Shown here in pieces: positions 18,095 through 27,877 of a DNA stretch of 64,000 nucleotides; within the stretch, counting starts at the first letter, position 1, and every line of letters starts with the position of its first letter. Source of the stretch: Candidatus Bartonella washoeensis Sb944nv (lineage in GTDB: Bacteria; Pseudomonadota; Alphaproteobacteria; Rhizobiales; Rhizobiaceae). The DNA lies in assembly GCF_000278135.1 (NCBI RefSeq), contig NZ_JH725022.1, positions 380,186-444,185 on the forward strand, written 5' to 3'. Position numbers and translations under genes: made by a program. Below the pieces are notes generated by a model, which saw only the letters and a list, made by a program, of their open reading frames with translations, did no database searches and was not told where the DNA came from.

Positions 18095-18676
18095 TCATGT
18101 GATGACATGTTTTAAGCCTGCACGAAAATAATCCCACCCTGTCCACAATGTAAAGAGAGCTGCAACCCACAGCATAATGATGCCAAATTCTATTGTATAA
18201 GGAAAAATTTTATTACCAGCTGGTCCCGCTAAAAGAAAGACAATAGCTACCATTTGTACAAAAGTTTTCCATTTTGCAAGACGAGAGACAGGAACACTGA
18301 CTTTCAATTCAGCTAAATATTCACGTAATCCTGAGACAAGAATTTCTCGACAAAGAATGATAATGGCAGCCCATAATGTCCATCCAGCAATTGTACTGTC
18401 TGCGGCAAGCAAGAGCAAACAGGCAGATACGAGAAGTTTATCTGCAATTGGATCTAACATGCGACCAATATTTGATGTTTGTTCCCAAATACGGGCAAGA
18501 TAGCCGTCAAGAAAGTCAGTAATGGATGCAACCACAAAAATCGAGACAGCAACCCAACGTGCGATATCACTTGATTGCAGCCGTCCTTCTAAAAAAAAAC
18601 AAGAAACAACCATTGGTACAGCTACAATTCGTGCGTAAGTTAAAATATTTGGAAAAGAAAAAGTATAATTTTTCAT
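18095..18676 (-). CDS. pgsA: CDP-diacylglycerol--glycerol-3-phosphate 3-phosphatidyltransferase
   Basis: Makes phosphatidylglycerol phosphate, the committed step to phosphatidylglycerol and cardiolipin, in the inner membrane. 193 aa beginning MKNYTFSFPNILTYARIVAV. The CDP-alcohol phosphatidyltransferase signature D-G-x2-A-R-x8-G-x3-D-x3-D is complete (DGYLARIWEQ...GRMLDPIADK, about residues 62-84). Several hydrophobic helices follow. It lies 73 nt downstream of uvrC on the same strand, a pairing common in alphaproteobacteria; the moaD/moaE genes that often follow are absent. Confidence 0.95.
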   Translation of the reverse strand: MKNYTFSFPNILTYARIVAVPMVVSCFFLEGRLQSSDIARWVAVSIFVVASITDFLDGYLARIWEQTSNIGRMLDPIADKLLVSACLLLLAADSTIAGWTLWAAIIILCREILVSGLREYLAELKVSVPVSRLAKWKTFVQMVAIVFLLAGPAGNKIFPYTIEFGIIMLWVAALFTLWTGWDYFRAGLKHVIT

Positions 18677-18749
18677 AGGCTATTTTCAATTCTTTGTGAA
18701 ATACGATATACTTGGTAAACGTAACAAGGCAAAGATTGTGAAACAAGTA

Positions 18750-20735
18750 TTATTTTTCATTAAAATGGTTATGAATTTTTTGTGCAATCATAACAGAAAT
18801 GCCTTTGACTTTTATTAAATCTTCGAGAGAAGCGTTGGCAACAGCTTTAGCGCTTCCAAAATGATGAAGTAACGCCTTCTTTCTTGTTGGACCAATATTT
18901 TCAATTTCATCAAGCGGATTTTTGAATGTTTCTTTTTTGCGTTTTGCTCTATGCGTTCCAATTGCAAAATTATGCGCTTCATCACGGAGGCGTTGCAAAA
19001 AATAAAGGATAGGGTCACGCGGAGGGAGAGTAAAGGGTGTTTTTCCTTTTATAAAAAATCGTTCATTGCCCGCTCTACGGTCAACACCTTTAGCTATTCC
19101 CACGACCGTGATAAGATTATCTAATCTTAATTCAGATAATATTGTATGCACACTATTTATTTGTCCTTCTCCACCATCGATTAATATAAGATCAGGCCAA
19201 ATGGGAAAAGGATCGTCGTCTATATCTTTTGTATCGTTGCTGTCATTAGGCAGTCCATGTTCCTTGATAAGGCGTGAAAATCTTCGTTTAATCATTTCTT
19301 TCATCATGCCAAAATCGTCGCCGGGCATGATATCGGTCGAACGAATGTTGAATTTGCGATATTGATTTTTAATAAACCCCTTTTGACCAGAAACAACCAT
19401 TACACCTACTGCATTTGTTCCCATAATATGGGAATTGTCGTAGACTTCTATACGGCGTGGGGCATGAGGCAGTTGGAATATTTCAACAAGACTTTGAAGT
19501 AATTTTGTATGTGTTGCTGTTTCAGCAAGTTTGCGTTCGAGCGCTTCACGAGCATTAATATAGGCGTGATTAACAAGGGTTTTGCGTTCACCTTGTTTTG
19601 GTAAGGAGAGGAGTATTTTACGATTTGCTTTTAGACTGAATGCTTCTGTAAGAAGTGCTTTTTCTTCGATTGCTTCAGATAAAAGAATGAGTTTTGGAAG
19701 TGGTTTATCATCATAGAATTGGGCAAGGAAACTCGTTAAAATTTCAGTACGAGAAAAAGATGGATCTGCTTTAGGAAAATAGGATCGGTTTCCCCAATTT
19801 TGTCCCATGCGAAAAAAAAATACTTGAATGCAGGTCATAGCTCCCTGTTGTGCAATTGCAAATACATCTGCTTCTTCTACCCTTTGAGGATTAATACCTT
19901 GATGGCTTTGTATATGAGAAAGCGCCGTTAAGCGGTCGCGATAGGTTGCTGCTTGTTCAAAATCAAAATTTTCTGCGGCTTTATGCATAGCTTGAACCAT
20001 ATCCTTTTTAACAGATTGGCTTTTTCCTGAAAGAAAAGCTTTGGCCTCTCTAACGAGTTCTCGATAAGCACTGTCACTAATTTGATGAGTACAGGGCGCA
20101 GAACATCGCTTGATTTGATAAAGCAAACACGGGCGTGTACGGTTTTCAAAAACTGAATCGGTACAGGTGCGTAATAAAAAGGCACGTTGTAAAACGTTGA
20201 TTGTTTGTGTAACTGCACCTGAAGAAGCAAAAGGACCAAAATAATCGGCTTCTCGTGTTTTTGCACCACGGTGTTTATAAAGTGCGGCTGCTCGATGGTC
20301 ATTGGTAATAATAATATAAGGAAAGCTTTTATCATCCCTCAGTAACACATTAAAACGGGGGTGCAATCTTTTAATGAGATTTGCTTCTAAGAGTAAGGCT
20401 TCTGTTTCTGTGTGAGTAACGACAAATTCCATATGATATGTCGCACGAATCATACGCGTAATACGGTTATTATGCCCCTGTTCACGGGTATAGTTTGAAA
20501 CACGTTTTTTTAGATTACGCGCTTTTCCAACATAGAGAACATCGCCATTTTCATCAAACATCCGATAAACCCCTGGTCTATGTGGGAGATGTTTGACAAA
20601 CTCTTGTATGAGTTTTGCACCTTTGAATTGATTTCTATCGTTTCCTAGATGGGCATTGTCCCATGGTATGTTAGAGAGAAAAGATAGCTTTTCTAGTTCA
20701 TTCGTGGGACAAGCTGTATTGTTTTTCAAGATCAT
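18750..20735 (-). CDS. uvrC: UvrABC system protein C (excinuclease)
   Basis: Makes the two incisions of nucleotide excision repair. 661 aa. Domains in order: GIY-YIG nuclease (about 50-135; [19 protein letters not shown]), Cys-rich segment ([16 protein letters not shown]), UVR motif (about 245-280; [20 protein letters not shown]), the RNase H-like 3' nuclease domain (about 420-560; [20 protein letters not shown]), and C-terminal helix-hairpin-helix repeats ([35 protein letters not shown]). All expected parts are present. Probably co-transcribed with pgsA. Confidence 0.97.
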   Translation of the reverse strand: MILKNNTACPTNELEKLSFLSNIPWDNAHLGNDRNQFKGAKLIQEFVKHLPHRPGVYRMFDENGDVLYVGKARNLKKRVSNYTREQGHNNRITRMIRATYHMEFVVTHTETEALLLEANLIKRLHPRFNVLLRDDKSFPYIIITNDHRAAALYKHRGAKTREADYFGPFASSGAVTQTINVLQRAFLLRTCTDSVFENRTRPCLLYQIKRCSAPCTHQISDSAYRELVREAKAFLSGKSQSVKKDMVQAMHKAAENFDFEQAATYRDRLTALSHIQSHQGINPQRVEEADVFAIAQQGAMTCIQVFFFRMGQNWGNRSYFPKADPSFSRTEILTSFLAQFYDDKPLPKLILLSEAIEEKALLTEAFSLKANRKILLSLPKQGERKTLVNHAYINAREALERKLAETATHTKLLQSLVEIFQLPHAPRRIEVYDNSHIMGTNAVGVMVVSGQKGFIKNQYRKFNIRSTDIMPGDDFGMMKEMIKRRFSRLIKEHGLPNDSNDTKDIDDDPFPIWPDLILIDGGEGQINSVHTILSELRLDNLITVVGIAKGVDRRAGNERFFIKGKTPFTLPPRDPILYFLQRLRDEAHNFAIGTHRAKRKKETFKNPLDEIENIGPTRKKALLHHFGSAKAVANASLEDLIKVKGISVMIAQKIHNHFNEK

Positions 20736-21158
20736 TTAATTTAACCAGAAATATTTTATGATTGTCATATAAAACGTGCTTTTCCCTCAAATACTATTCT
20801 TTATGTATTTATATTTTTTTTCTATAAATAACGCATTATTGTAATGAGATCATACGATTTTGCAGTTATTATTTTTCATAAAAAATACGAAAGCAATTTC
20901 AGAAAACAGTTTTACAAGGTTACAACCTTTATTCAATGAATTGAATTTAAAGGATAAATTGATTACGATAAGAGACTAATAAAAATAGGCTTTTTAAAGA
21001 AAAAAATCAAATTCCTGTTTTTAGCTATGATGTGCATTTTGGACTGGCATGACCTAAAAATTCAGGGAATTCGCGTAATGTTACACTTCTAAGGAGTGCA
21101 ATAGCTCTTAATTTTCACGAAGACAATTTTGATTGAGGTAAGAATAAAACAAAAAAAT
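20736..21158. other. Intergenic region between uvrC and rlmJ, with two adjacent palindromes
   Basis: About 420 bp, no gene seen. Two near-perfect palindromes lie almost side by side: AAGGTT-ac-AACCTT (20916-20929) and ATTCAAT-ga-ATTGAAT (20931-20946), roughly 180-210 bp upstream of uvrC. They could be operator sites or cruciform-forming sequence; no function can be assigned. Confidence 0.55.
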
Positions 21159-22022
21159 CTAACATAATAGATGTTCTTTCTGGAGCCATTTATGAGTCAT
21201 TCTTGCATTTTTATCTTGTCCAAGACGAGCGATAAGAAAGGGGCTGAGTTTTTTCATTTCTTCTTCAAGAAGATAAGGCGGATTAATAAGAATCATACCA
21301 CTTCCATTCATTGTCGGCGGTATTGAGCTTTTTCGAATACGCATTTCGAGTTGCAGAATTTTGGGTATTCCTGTTTGATGAAGTGCATGAAGAAAATTTT
21401 CAATTTCTTTGTCATATTTAACAGGATACCATAAAGCATAGATTCCTCCAGGGAAACGACGATAGGCCTTCACCAGTCCCTCAACAAGACGGGAAAATTC
21501 ACCAGGTTTTTCAAAGGGAGGATCGACGAGAATAAATCCACGTTTTTCTTTTGGTGGTAGATGGGCATTTAAGGAAAGCCAACCATCCAAATGCAAGACT
21601 TTGGTTTGATAATCACCAGAAAAATGGCTTGCTAAAATGTGATAATCTTCACAATGCAATTCAATTGCTGTTAGCCGATCTTGTTTACGCAATAGTTGAC
21701 GAATAAGAACAGGAGATCCAGGATAAAATACGATTTCTTTTTTATCCCTATTGAGCGCATCAATGATATTGCACCACGGGTAAAGGAGTGCCTTTAAGTC
21801 TTTTGGGATAGGAGCTGATAGGAGCCGTAGAACCCCTTCACGCCATTCTCCTGTTTTATGTGCCTCTAAAGAGGAGAGATCATAAACGCCAATTCCAGCA
21901 TGCGTATCTATAACGCGAAAAGCTTTTTCTTTGCGTTTAAGATACTCTACAATGCGAGTGACAATAATATGTTTAAAAACATCAGCAAAATTGCCAGCAT
22001 GATAAATATGCCGATAATTCAT
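21159..22022 (-). CDS. rlmJ: 23S rRNA (adenine(2030)-N(6))-methyltransferase RlmJ
   Basis: SAM-dependent methylation of A2030 in 23S rRNA. 287 aa beginning MNYRHIYHAGNFADVFKHII, the hallmark N-terminus of the YhiR/RlmJ family. Motif I-like region RVIDTHAGIGVYDL (about 37-50), and catalytic motif IV FILVDPPFE (about 160-170; DPPF in place of NPPY, as usual for this family). A C-terminal ILINPPYLLEEEM segment is also typical. Monocistronic on the minus strand, followed by about 420 bp before uvrC. Confidence 0.94.
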   Translation of the reverse strand: MNYRHIYHAGNFADVFKHIIVTRIVEYLKRKEKAFRVIDTHAGIGVYDLSSLEAHKTGEWREGVLRLLSAPIPKDLKALLYPWCNIIDALNRDKKEIVFYPGSPVLIRQLLRKQDRLTAIELHCEDYHILASHFSGDYQTKVLHLDGWLSLNAHLPPKEKRGFILVDPPFEKPGEFSRLVEGLVKAYRRFPGGIYALWYPVKYDKEIENFLHALHQTGIPKILQLEMRIRKSSIPPTMNGSGMILINPPYLLEEEMKKLSPFLIARLGQDKNARMTHKWLQKEHLLC

Positions 22023-24004
22023 GAGTAAACTCTATCATACATATGATTTTCCACCAGATCCCTTTATTAACATAAAACGACAGCTTTTTTATCAACAAAA
22101 GCTCTATTGTAGAGATAAAATAATATTTTGATCAAAAAATTCCGCATATTCAGAATCTTATCAATGTCAAAGATTTGTGTTATTGGCTATGCTATTTTTA
22201 TATCGTTTTATATCGATGCAATTTATATTAACTGAAACAAGCAATAATATCTTAAATCTTTTACCAGATCATGGACAGTGAGAGAGCAATCACAGTCACT
22301 TCGATTTAAGACATTTGTCATATTGTAAGGAATTCCTTTATGAGACTGTTTCACAGGAGTGTAGTTTGACTGTCAGTTTTGTACTAAGTAGGAAGAGGTG
22401 GGATTAGGTAAGAATACGTGGTAATTTGTTGTTTTTATCGATATCTTTTACCATCAAATGCGTGTTTTTCAAAATAGATTTTGACACCTAAAATTGCGAA
22501 AAAGAGCTAAAATCAGAAAAAAGGGTATTTTCATTGTAAAAATGAGAGAAGGCTTTGAAAGGTCTTTGAAGATCCTTTGAGAACTTCTTTAAAAACCTTT
22601 GAAAAAACAAATTGGTACAAAACCTGCTGTTAAATGATACAAAAACTGGTGGCAAGCTACAATTGCTGTGAAGATTTATATACACATCTGATAAATTTCT
22701 GTTAAACTAACCTGTTAGTTGTGTTTTAAAAAGCCGATATAAGTCTATGAACAAGAGCAGTAAAAAATGCGAGCATGATGTGTAGATAGATTTCCGACGA
22801 AAACATTTTAAGTAATGATTTTTGTTGGTTGGATCTCAAATTTTATTTTCATGTGCGAAATCGCTAGGGTTTGGGTATGCTATCGAAATATAGCTCTAAA
22901 AAATTGACATGAGATATACAAGCTTCCTCAAGCAAACTAAGGATTATTAAATCATAAACATCAAGATGTTGTGGTAGTGTCAGAAATAAAAACTATGATT
23001 ACTGGTGTTTCTGTTTTTTCCTAAAAAATCCTTTATTGCTGAGCATAAGCCTTCTTCATTTGCGCGCAATTATTGAGTTCAACGATGATATCAGACGTTT
23101 ACCATATCTTTACGTGAGGTAAGTGGAGGTGGTGATATTTTCATTTTATTGATTAGGAAGAAGGAAGGGTAAAAATTTCCTTGACCTTTGGGGAGCGTAT
23201 TATCCAGCAGCTGTAACTTTGGTTAAAAAATATTAGAATAAGGAGATTTGTGCTGCATGGCTTAGTCTTGACTTCATATTTTTGATTTAGTGAAGTTTGG
23301 CATAAATGCTAATTATCATCTTAGATGTCTCAGTCAGCGGATCACATAATATTATTAGAACGTCGTACTTATGTTTCAAAATATAAATCGTTACAGCTTT
23401 ACAGCGCACGATAGTTCAATGACTTTTGGATAGAGAGTTTTTCTTGTGACACAAAATGTTGATTTATAATAATAATTCATTTTTTTGCAACTTGAGTAAG
23501 AGCCACGAATACTTGTAGATTTTCTCATTTAAAATTCTCTTATGATGGATCAATGAAAGCTTTTTCAGACAATACGTTTTCGGACAATGTTTCAGATTTG
23601 ATATGTAATTTTTTTTCGCTAAGCAGTGATATTGTTCTTCATTGATAATTGTGAAGAGTTGTTTACGATTGTGCATACGACACCGTCTTAGAAGACAAAA
23701 CATGTATGATAGTTGCACAAGAATTTTGCAATTTAGGGAGATCAGGTGAAACAGCTTTAAGAGAAGATTCCTCAAGCCTTTTAGTACGTATTATTTCTCA
23801 ATTATCTGCCTTTATTATAATATGCTGAGCAAAGTGGAGAGAGGCTAAAAAGTTAGTTGGCAATAAAAAACGTGTGATTGTTTTTAACTTGGATAAAAAA
23901 TATACAAGTAAGATATGAATATATTTGCTACATTCTTTACACAGTGAGCGTCTGTCCGTAGCATTAACAAATGAAATCAAATTTAAAAGCAGTGAGAGAG
24001 AGTA
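22023..24004. other. Almost 2-kb region without a convincing gene
   Basis: No reading frame here shows family motifs. Minus-strand frames at 22488-22685, 23464-23775 and 23798-23980 are short, Phe/Lys/Leu-rich and look random. Around 22553-22605 there are five imperfect repeats of CTTTGA at 10-12 bp spacing. A 12-bp perfect palindrome AAGGAATTCCTT lies near 22328. The length and low coding signal suggest decayed genes; in rhizobia scpA/scpB and neighbours usually precede tatA, but I could not identify remnants. The tatA promoter must lie in its last part. Confidence 0.5.
22553..22608. repeat. Five helically phased CTTTGA-type repeats
   Basis: CTTTGA-like units begin at about 22553, 22564, 22575, 22587 and 22597 (spacing 11, 11, 12, 10 bp), separated by short A/G-rich spacers. 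The fourth reads CTTTAA. This could be a low-complexity relic or a phased protein-binding or curved tract; no adjacent gene is evident. Confidence 0.5.
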
Positions 24005-24319
24005 ATGGGTAATATTTTTTCACCAACGCATTTAATTGTAATTTTACTGATTATCCTTGTGCTTTTCGGGCGTGGTAAGGTTTCTGAATTAATGGGCGAT
24101 GTTGCTAAGGGAATTAAAGCTTTTAAAAAGAACATGAAAGAAGAAGAGGAGAGTGTTGAGGATAAGCTTAAAACGACTGATTATTCCAAAACAATTGATA
24201 TTGAACCTCAACAATCTCAACCATTATCGGTGAAGCGTATAGCAGCACGCAGGAAAAGTTCTTCTTCCTCTCAAGCAGGTAAGACGTCTGTTACTAAAAA
24301 TAAGCGCGTAAAAGAATAA
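24005..24319 (+). CDS. tatA: Sec-independent protein translocase protein TatA
   Basis: Pore-forming component that polymerises to pass folded twin-arginine substrates. 104 aa: short N-terminus, one membrane helix ([16 protein letters not shown]), then the amphipathic helix [20 protein letters not shown] with the conserved FGRGK hinge. A long charged tail ([11 protein letters not shown]...SSSSSQAGK) is usual in alphaproteobacteria. An AGAGAGAG stretch sits upstream of the ATG. First gene of tatABC. Confidence 0.95.
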   Translation: MGNIFSPTHLIVILLIILVLFGRGKVSELMGDVAKGIKAFKKNMKEEEESVEDKLKTTDYSKTIDIEPQQSQPLSVKRIAARRKSSSSSQAGKTSVTKNKRVKE

Positions 24320-24374
24320 AGGCACAGCCATAAATTGTGCATTATTTTCTTAATCAGGAAGTAGAGTATAAGTG

Positions 24375-24815
24375 ATGTTTGGTATTGATGGGCCAGAGTT
24401 TCTTTTGATTTTACTTGTTCTTATCATCGTAGTTGGACCAAAAGATTTACCTAAAGTGCTAAGAACAATGGCAAAGGCAATAGCTTATGTGCGTTCAACA
24501 GTAAATGAATTTCGTCACCAATTTGATGATGCAGTAAGACAAGTTGAGCTCGATGATTGGCAAAAAACATTATCAGATATTAATGATCTTAATCCCGACA
24601 AGAAGTTAAAAGAGGTTTTTAATCCTATTCATGATGCAGTAGAGGATATCTGCAATAATTTTGATGTAAATACAACGCACCATAAACTGGGAAAAGATAA
24701 AGAAATTTTGGGATGTGATCACAACAAAACCAATGAAGATTTAACCATATCTGGTGATCCTCTTAATACGGGGGACATTTCTGTAACTTCTACAGATAAA
24801 GAAGGTGCGTCATGA
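24375..24815 (+). CDS. tatB: Sec-independent protein translocase protein TatB
   Basis: With TatC, forms the twin-arginine signal-peptide receptor. 146 aa from ATG 24375; a GTG three bases upstream is also in frame. The N-terminal MFGIDGPEFLLILLVLIIVVGPKDLPKVLRTM is the diagnostic TatB membrane helix, Gly-Pro hinge and amphipathic helix, followed by FRHQFDDAVRQVELDDW. The C-terminal tail is poorly conserved. The stop overlaps the tatC start by 4 nt. Confidence 0.94.
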   Translation: MFGIDGPEFLLILLVLIIVVGPKDLPKVLRTMAKAIAYVRSTVNEFRHQFDDAVRQVELDDWQKTLSDINDLNPDKKLKEVFNPIHDAVEDICNNFDVNTTHHKLGKDKEILGCDHNKTNEDLTISGDPLNTGDISVTSTDKEGAS

Positions 24816-25594
24816 ATGTTAAAAAAGATGAAGTTTATGCCAATATGGCACCACTTTTAGAACATTTGATTGAACTCCGTCAGCGAATTATTGCGACTCT
24901 GATTGCATTTTTGATAGCTTTTATTGTGTGTTTTTTTGTAAAAGATTACATTTTGAATTTTTTGATATGGCCTTATCAGTGGGCGATGAAAATATCAGAT
25001 GGTAATCCTGAGGGTATTCGTTTGCAATCAACACAAGTATGGGAAACTTTTTTAACGAAGATGAAACTTGCTGCTTTTGGGGCGGTACTTTTGTCGTTTC
25101 CTTATACGGCTTTTCAGTTTTATAGCTTTATTGCACCAGGACTTTATAAAAATGAGCGTGTGGCTTTTTTACCATTTCTCATTGGTGGACCAATTTTATT
25201 TTGTATTGGGGCTATCTTTGTTTATACTCTTTTAGCGCCGATAATGCTTTGGTTTAGCCTTTCTCAGCAATTTCTTCCAGATGCTCATTTAAGAATAGAG
25301 TTTATAGTTCGTATCTCTGATTATTTGAGTTTTATGACATCGTTTATTCTGATTTTTGGCTTAATGTTTCAATTACCCCTTATCACCAGCCTTTTAATAA
25401 AAGTTGGACTTTTAACATCGCATGGTTTGGTATCTAATCGAAAGTGGGCTATTCTTACTTCTTTTATAATTGCGGCGATAATAACTCCATCCGATTTTTT
25501 TACTATGTTTGCAGTGGCCTTACCAACAATAGCTCTTTACGAGATTTCAATTTTAATTGCTTATTGTATGGAAAAGAGAAAAAAATCCTCTTAA
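24812..25594 (+). CDS. tatC: Sec-independent protein translocase protein TatC
   Basis: Six-helix core receptor of the Tat translocase. 260 aa. Conserved N-terminal PLLEHLIELRQRIIATLIAF, the periplasmic FLTKMKLAAFGAVLLSFPYTAFQFYSFIAPGLYKNER loop and helix, and the C-terminal IITPSDFFTMFAVALPTIALYEISI. ATG overlaps tatB (ATGA). Ends 60 nt before serS. Confidence 0.97.
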   Translation: MNVKKDEVYANMAPLLEHLIELRQRIIATLIAFLIAFIVCFFVKDYILNFLIWPYQWAMKISDGNPEGIRLQSTQVWETFLTKMKLAAFGAVLLSFPYTAFQFYSFIAPGLYKNERVAFLPFLIGGPILFCIGAIFVYTLLAPIMLWFSLSQQFLPDAHLRIEFIVRISDYLSFMTSFILIFGLMFQLPLITSLLIKVGLLTSHGLVSNRKWAILTSFIIAAIITPSDFFTMFAVALPTIALYEISILIAYCMEKRKKSS

Positions 25595-25654
25595 GGGAGG
25601 TTTATAAATTGTGCGATAAGAAATGAATAGAAACGATGCAAATGAGGAATTTTG

Positions 25655-26932
25655 ATGCTTGATATTAAGTGGATTCGTGAACACCCTGAGAAACTAGATG
25701 AAGCGTTGGCAAAGAGAGGCAGTGAGCCACAAGCTGAAAAGTTAATAAAACTTGATCTTGAGCGTCGGTCACATGTTGCTAAAGTGCAATCTGCGCAGGA
25801 GCGTCGCAATATAGCCTCAAAGGAAATAGGACAGGCTCTAGCTGCGTGTGATCAGAAAATGGCAGAACGCCTTAAAGCTGAGGTTGAAGAGATTAAAGGC
25901 TTTCTTTCTTCTGCTACAGCGGAAGAAAAACGGTTGACAGAAAGCTTTGAGAAGATTCTTTCAGCACTCCCGAATATTCCATTGGATGATGTTCCAGAGG
26001 GTAAAGATGAAAGCGATAATGTTATCATTAGACATTTTGGTACACCGCCAACGTTTGATTTTGTACCAAAAGAACATTTTGATCTTGGTCAAAATCTCAA
26101 GCAGATGGACTTTGATCGGGCGAGTCGTTTGTCAGGGGCACGCTTTACAATACTTTCAGGGGCATTGGCACGGCTTGAACGTGCATTGGGTCAATTTATG
26201 CTTGATGTACATGTTGAGGAGCACGGTTATACAGAGGTTTCGGTACCTCTTCTTGTTCGAGATGAGATTGTTTACGGAGCAGCCCAGTTGCCAAAATTTG
26301 CCGACGATCTCTTTCGGACGACAGATGGACGGTGGCTTATTTCTACAGCAGAAGTGCCGTTAACCAATTTGGTGAACAATGAGATTCTTGAGGTATCAGA
26401 TTTGCCATTGCGCTTTTCTTCTTTAACTCCCTGTTTTCGTTCAGAAGCGGGATCTGCAGGTCGTGATACACGTGGTATGTTGCGTCAACACCAATTTTGG
26501 AAAGTAGAAATGGTATCGATTACCACTAAAGAGCAGTCTTTAATTGAACTGGAACGTATGACAGAGTGTGCAGAAGATGTGTTGAAACGTCTTGGTTTGC
26601 CTTTTCGTACAGTTGTTCTTTCTACTGGTGATATGGGATTTGCTGCATGTAAAACTTATGATATTGAGGTTTGGCTTCCTGGACAGGGATGCTATCGTGA
26701 AATTTCTAGTTGTTCAGTTTGTGGAGATTTTCAAGGGCGACGTATGAATGCCCGATATCGTAAAGAAGGCGAAAAAACATTGCACTTTGTTCATAGTCTT
26801 AATGGTTCTGGTACGGCTGTTGGCCGCTGTCTCATTGCTATTCTTGAGAATTATCAGCAAGCTGATGGGTCAATTATTGTTCCAGATGTTTTACAGCCCT
26901 ATATGAATGGTATCCGTTATATTACTGCTTAA
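25655..26932 (+). CDS. serS: Serine--tRNA ligase
   Basis: Charges tRNA-Ser (and tRNA-Sec where present). 425 aa from ATG 25655 ([18 protein letters not shown]), with GAGG 8-11 nt upstream. N-terminal coiled-coil arm (about 30-105), then the class II catalytic core with motif 2 [28 protein letters not shown] and motif 3 near [19 protein letters not shown]. The [20 protein letters not shown] segment is characteristic of SerRS. Complete and of normal length. Downstream of tatC as in rhizobia. Confidence 0.97.
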   Translation: MLDIKWIREHPEKLDEALAKRGSEPQAEKLIKLDLERRSHVAKVQSAQERRNIASKEIGQALAACDQKMAERLKAEVEEIKGFLSSATAEEKRLTESFEKILSALPNIPLDDVPEGKDESDNVIIRHFGTPPTFDFVPKEHFDLGQNLKQMDFDRASRLSGARFTILSGALARLERALGQFMLDVHVEEHGYTEVSVPLLVRDEIVYGAAQLPKFADDLFRTTDGRWLISTAEVPLTNLVNNEILEVSDLPLRFSSLTPCFRSEAGSAGRDTRGMLRQHQFWKVEMVSITTKEQSLIELERMTECAEDVLKRLGLPFRTVVLSTGDMGFAACKTYDIEVWLPGQGCYREISSCSVCGDFQGRRMNARYRKEGEKTLHFVHSLNGSGTAVGRCLIAILENYQQADGSIIVPDVLQPYMNGIRYITA

Positions 26933-26954
26933 TTTTTGCAAAAGGAGAAACGAT

Positions 26955-27017
26955 ATGCGTTTATTACTGCAATATAATCGCATCAAACGCAAAGTTTTGC
27001 AGTTTTTTAAGAAATGA
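26955..27017 (+). pseudogene. Possible surE remnant (20 codons)
   Basis: A good Shine-Dalgarno (AAAGGAG) 7 nt before ATG opens a 20-codon frame starting MRLLLQYNR. In rhizobial genomes surE (5'-nucleotidase, starting MRILLTNDDG) stands between serS and pcm, and the first codons here resemble that start before the reading stops at TGA 27015-27017. The gap between the neighbours is only about 130 bp. I infer a deletion that kept the translation start; five residues are weak evidence, and a leader peptide is an alternative. Confidence 0.3.
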
Positions 27018-27065
27018 CTTGTGCTGATGATAAGATAGTTACTCCATTGGAGATTGAATGATACT

Positions 27066-27725
27066 ATGGGGCAAAAGGGTATTTTGCGATTTCGTGAGGA
27101 GTTGGCGGCTCTTGTGTTAAAAATGCGCAGCAAAGGAATTGATGATGTTCGCTTTTTTACGGCACTTGAGAAAATTCCGCGTCAACAGTTTGTGGCTTCT
27201 CCTTGGTATAACAGCGCTTATGATAATAAAATTATTCCAATTGAGTGTGGTGAATATATTGAGCGTTTGGAAGAGCAGCTCTTGATTCTTTCTGCTTTAT
27301 CGTTAAGAAAAAAACATCGTGTCTTAGAAGTTGGTACAGGTTCTGGTTTTTGTACTGCTCTTATGGCATGTCTTAGTGATCGTGTAATAACAGTTGATCG
27401 CTATAAAACACTTGTTGATTTAGCACGTCAAAAATTTCAAACTCTGGGAATTGAAAATATTGTTGTACGGCAAATTGATGGAAGCCGGATTGTTACAGGG
27501 TTGGGATCATTTGATCGGATTCTTGTTTGGCCATCACGTTCTGATGAACCAAAGGAATTTTTAGAACTTTTAGCTGAAAATGGAATTCTCATTCAAGCTA
27601 TAGGACCTGATGAGGGGGTACAAACGGTTACGCGTTATACAAAAATTGGTGGTCGATTTGAATGTTTAGAGATGTTTCAAGTGCGCTATCAACCCTTTAT
27701 TGAAGGTATTGCAGAAGCAATGTGA
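27066..27725 (+). CDS. pcm: Protein-L-isoaspartate O-methyltransferase
   Basis: Methylates L-isoaspartyl residues to start repair of damaged proteins. 219 aa from ATG 27066 (MGQKGILRFREELAALVLKM); a TTG at 27054 is an in-frame alternative and lies almost on top of the GGAG, which makes it less likely. Family features: MRSKGIDDVRFFTALEKIPRQQFV at the N-terminus, SAM motif I VLEVGTGSGFCTALMA (about 86-101), the post-I acidic DRYKTLVDLARQKF and the DGS loop. The C-terminal RYQPFIEGIAEAM is conserved in rhizobial members. Follows serS. Confidence 0.93.
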   Translation: MGQKGILRFREELAALVLKMRSKGIDDVRFFTALEKIPRQQFVASPWYNSAYDNKIIPIECGEYIERLEEQLLILSALSLRKKHRVLEVGTGSGFCTALMACLSDRVITVDRYKTLVDLARQKFQTLGIENIVVRQIDGSRIVTGLGSFDRILVWPSRSDEPKEFLELLAENGILIQAIGPDEGVQTVTRYTKIGGRFECLEMFQVRYQPFIEGIAEAM

Positions 27726-27877
27726 TTTTCAGAATGTAGACATCGTAAACTATTTTCTCTTTTTTAAAGATAAATTCATTTTGATTTTATTGTAAAGATA
27801 TTTATGAGTAAAACACCTTAATTTTAACTCTTAGGTAATATTAAAAAGTTCTAATAGAGTCAGTTGAGTATTGGCGA

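Noticed and set aside
22488-23980. Minus-strand ORFs of 65, 103 and 60 aa
   Set aside because: Phe/Lys/Leu-rich, no motifs, poor starts; not supported as genes.
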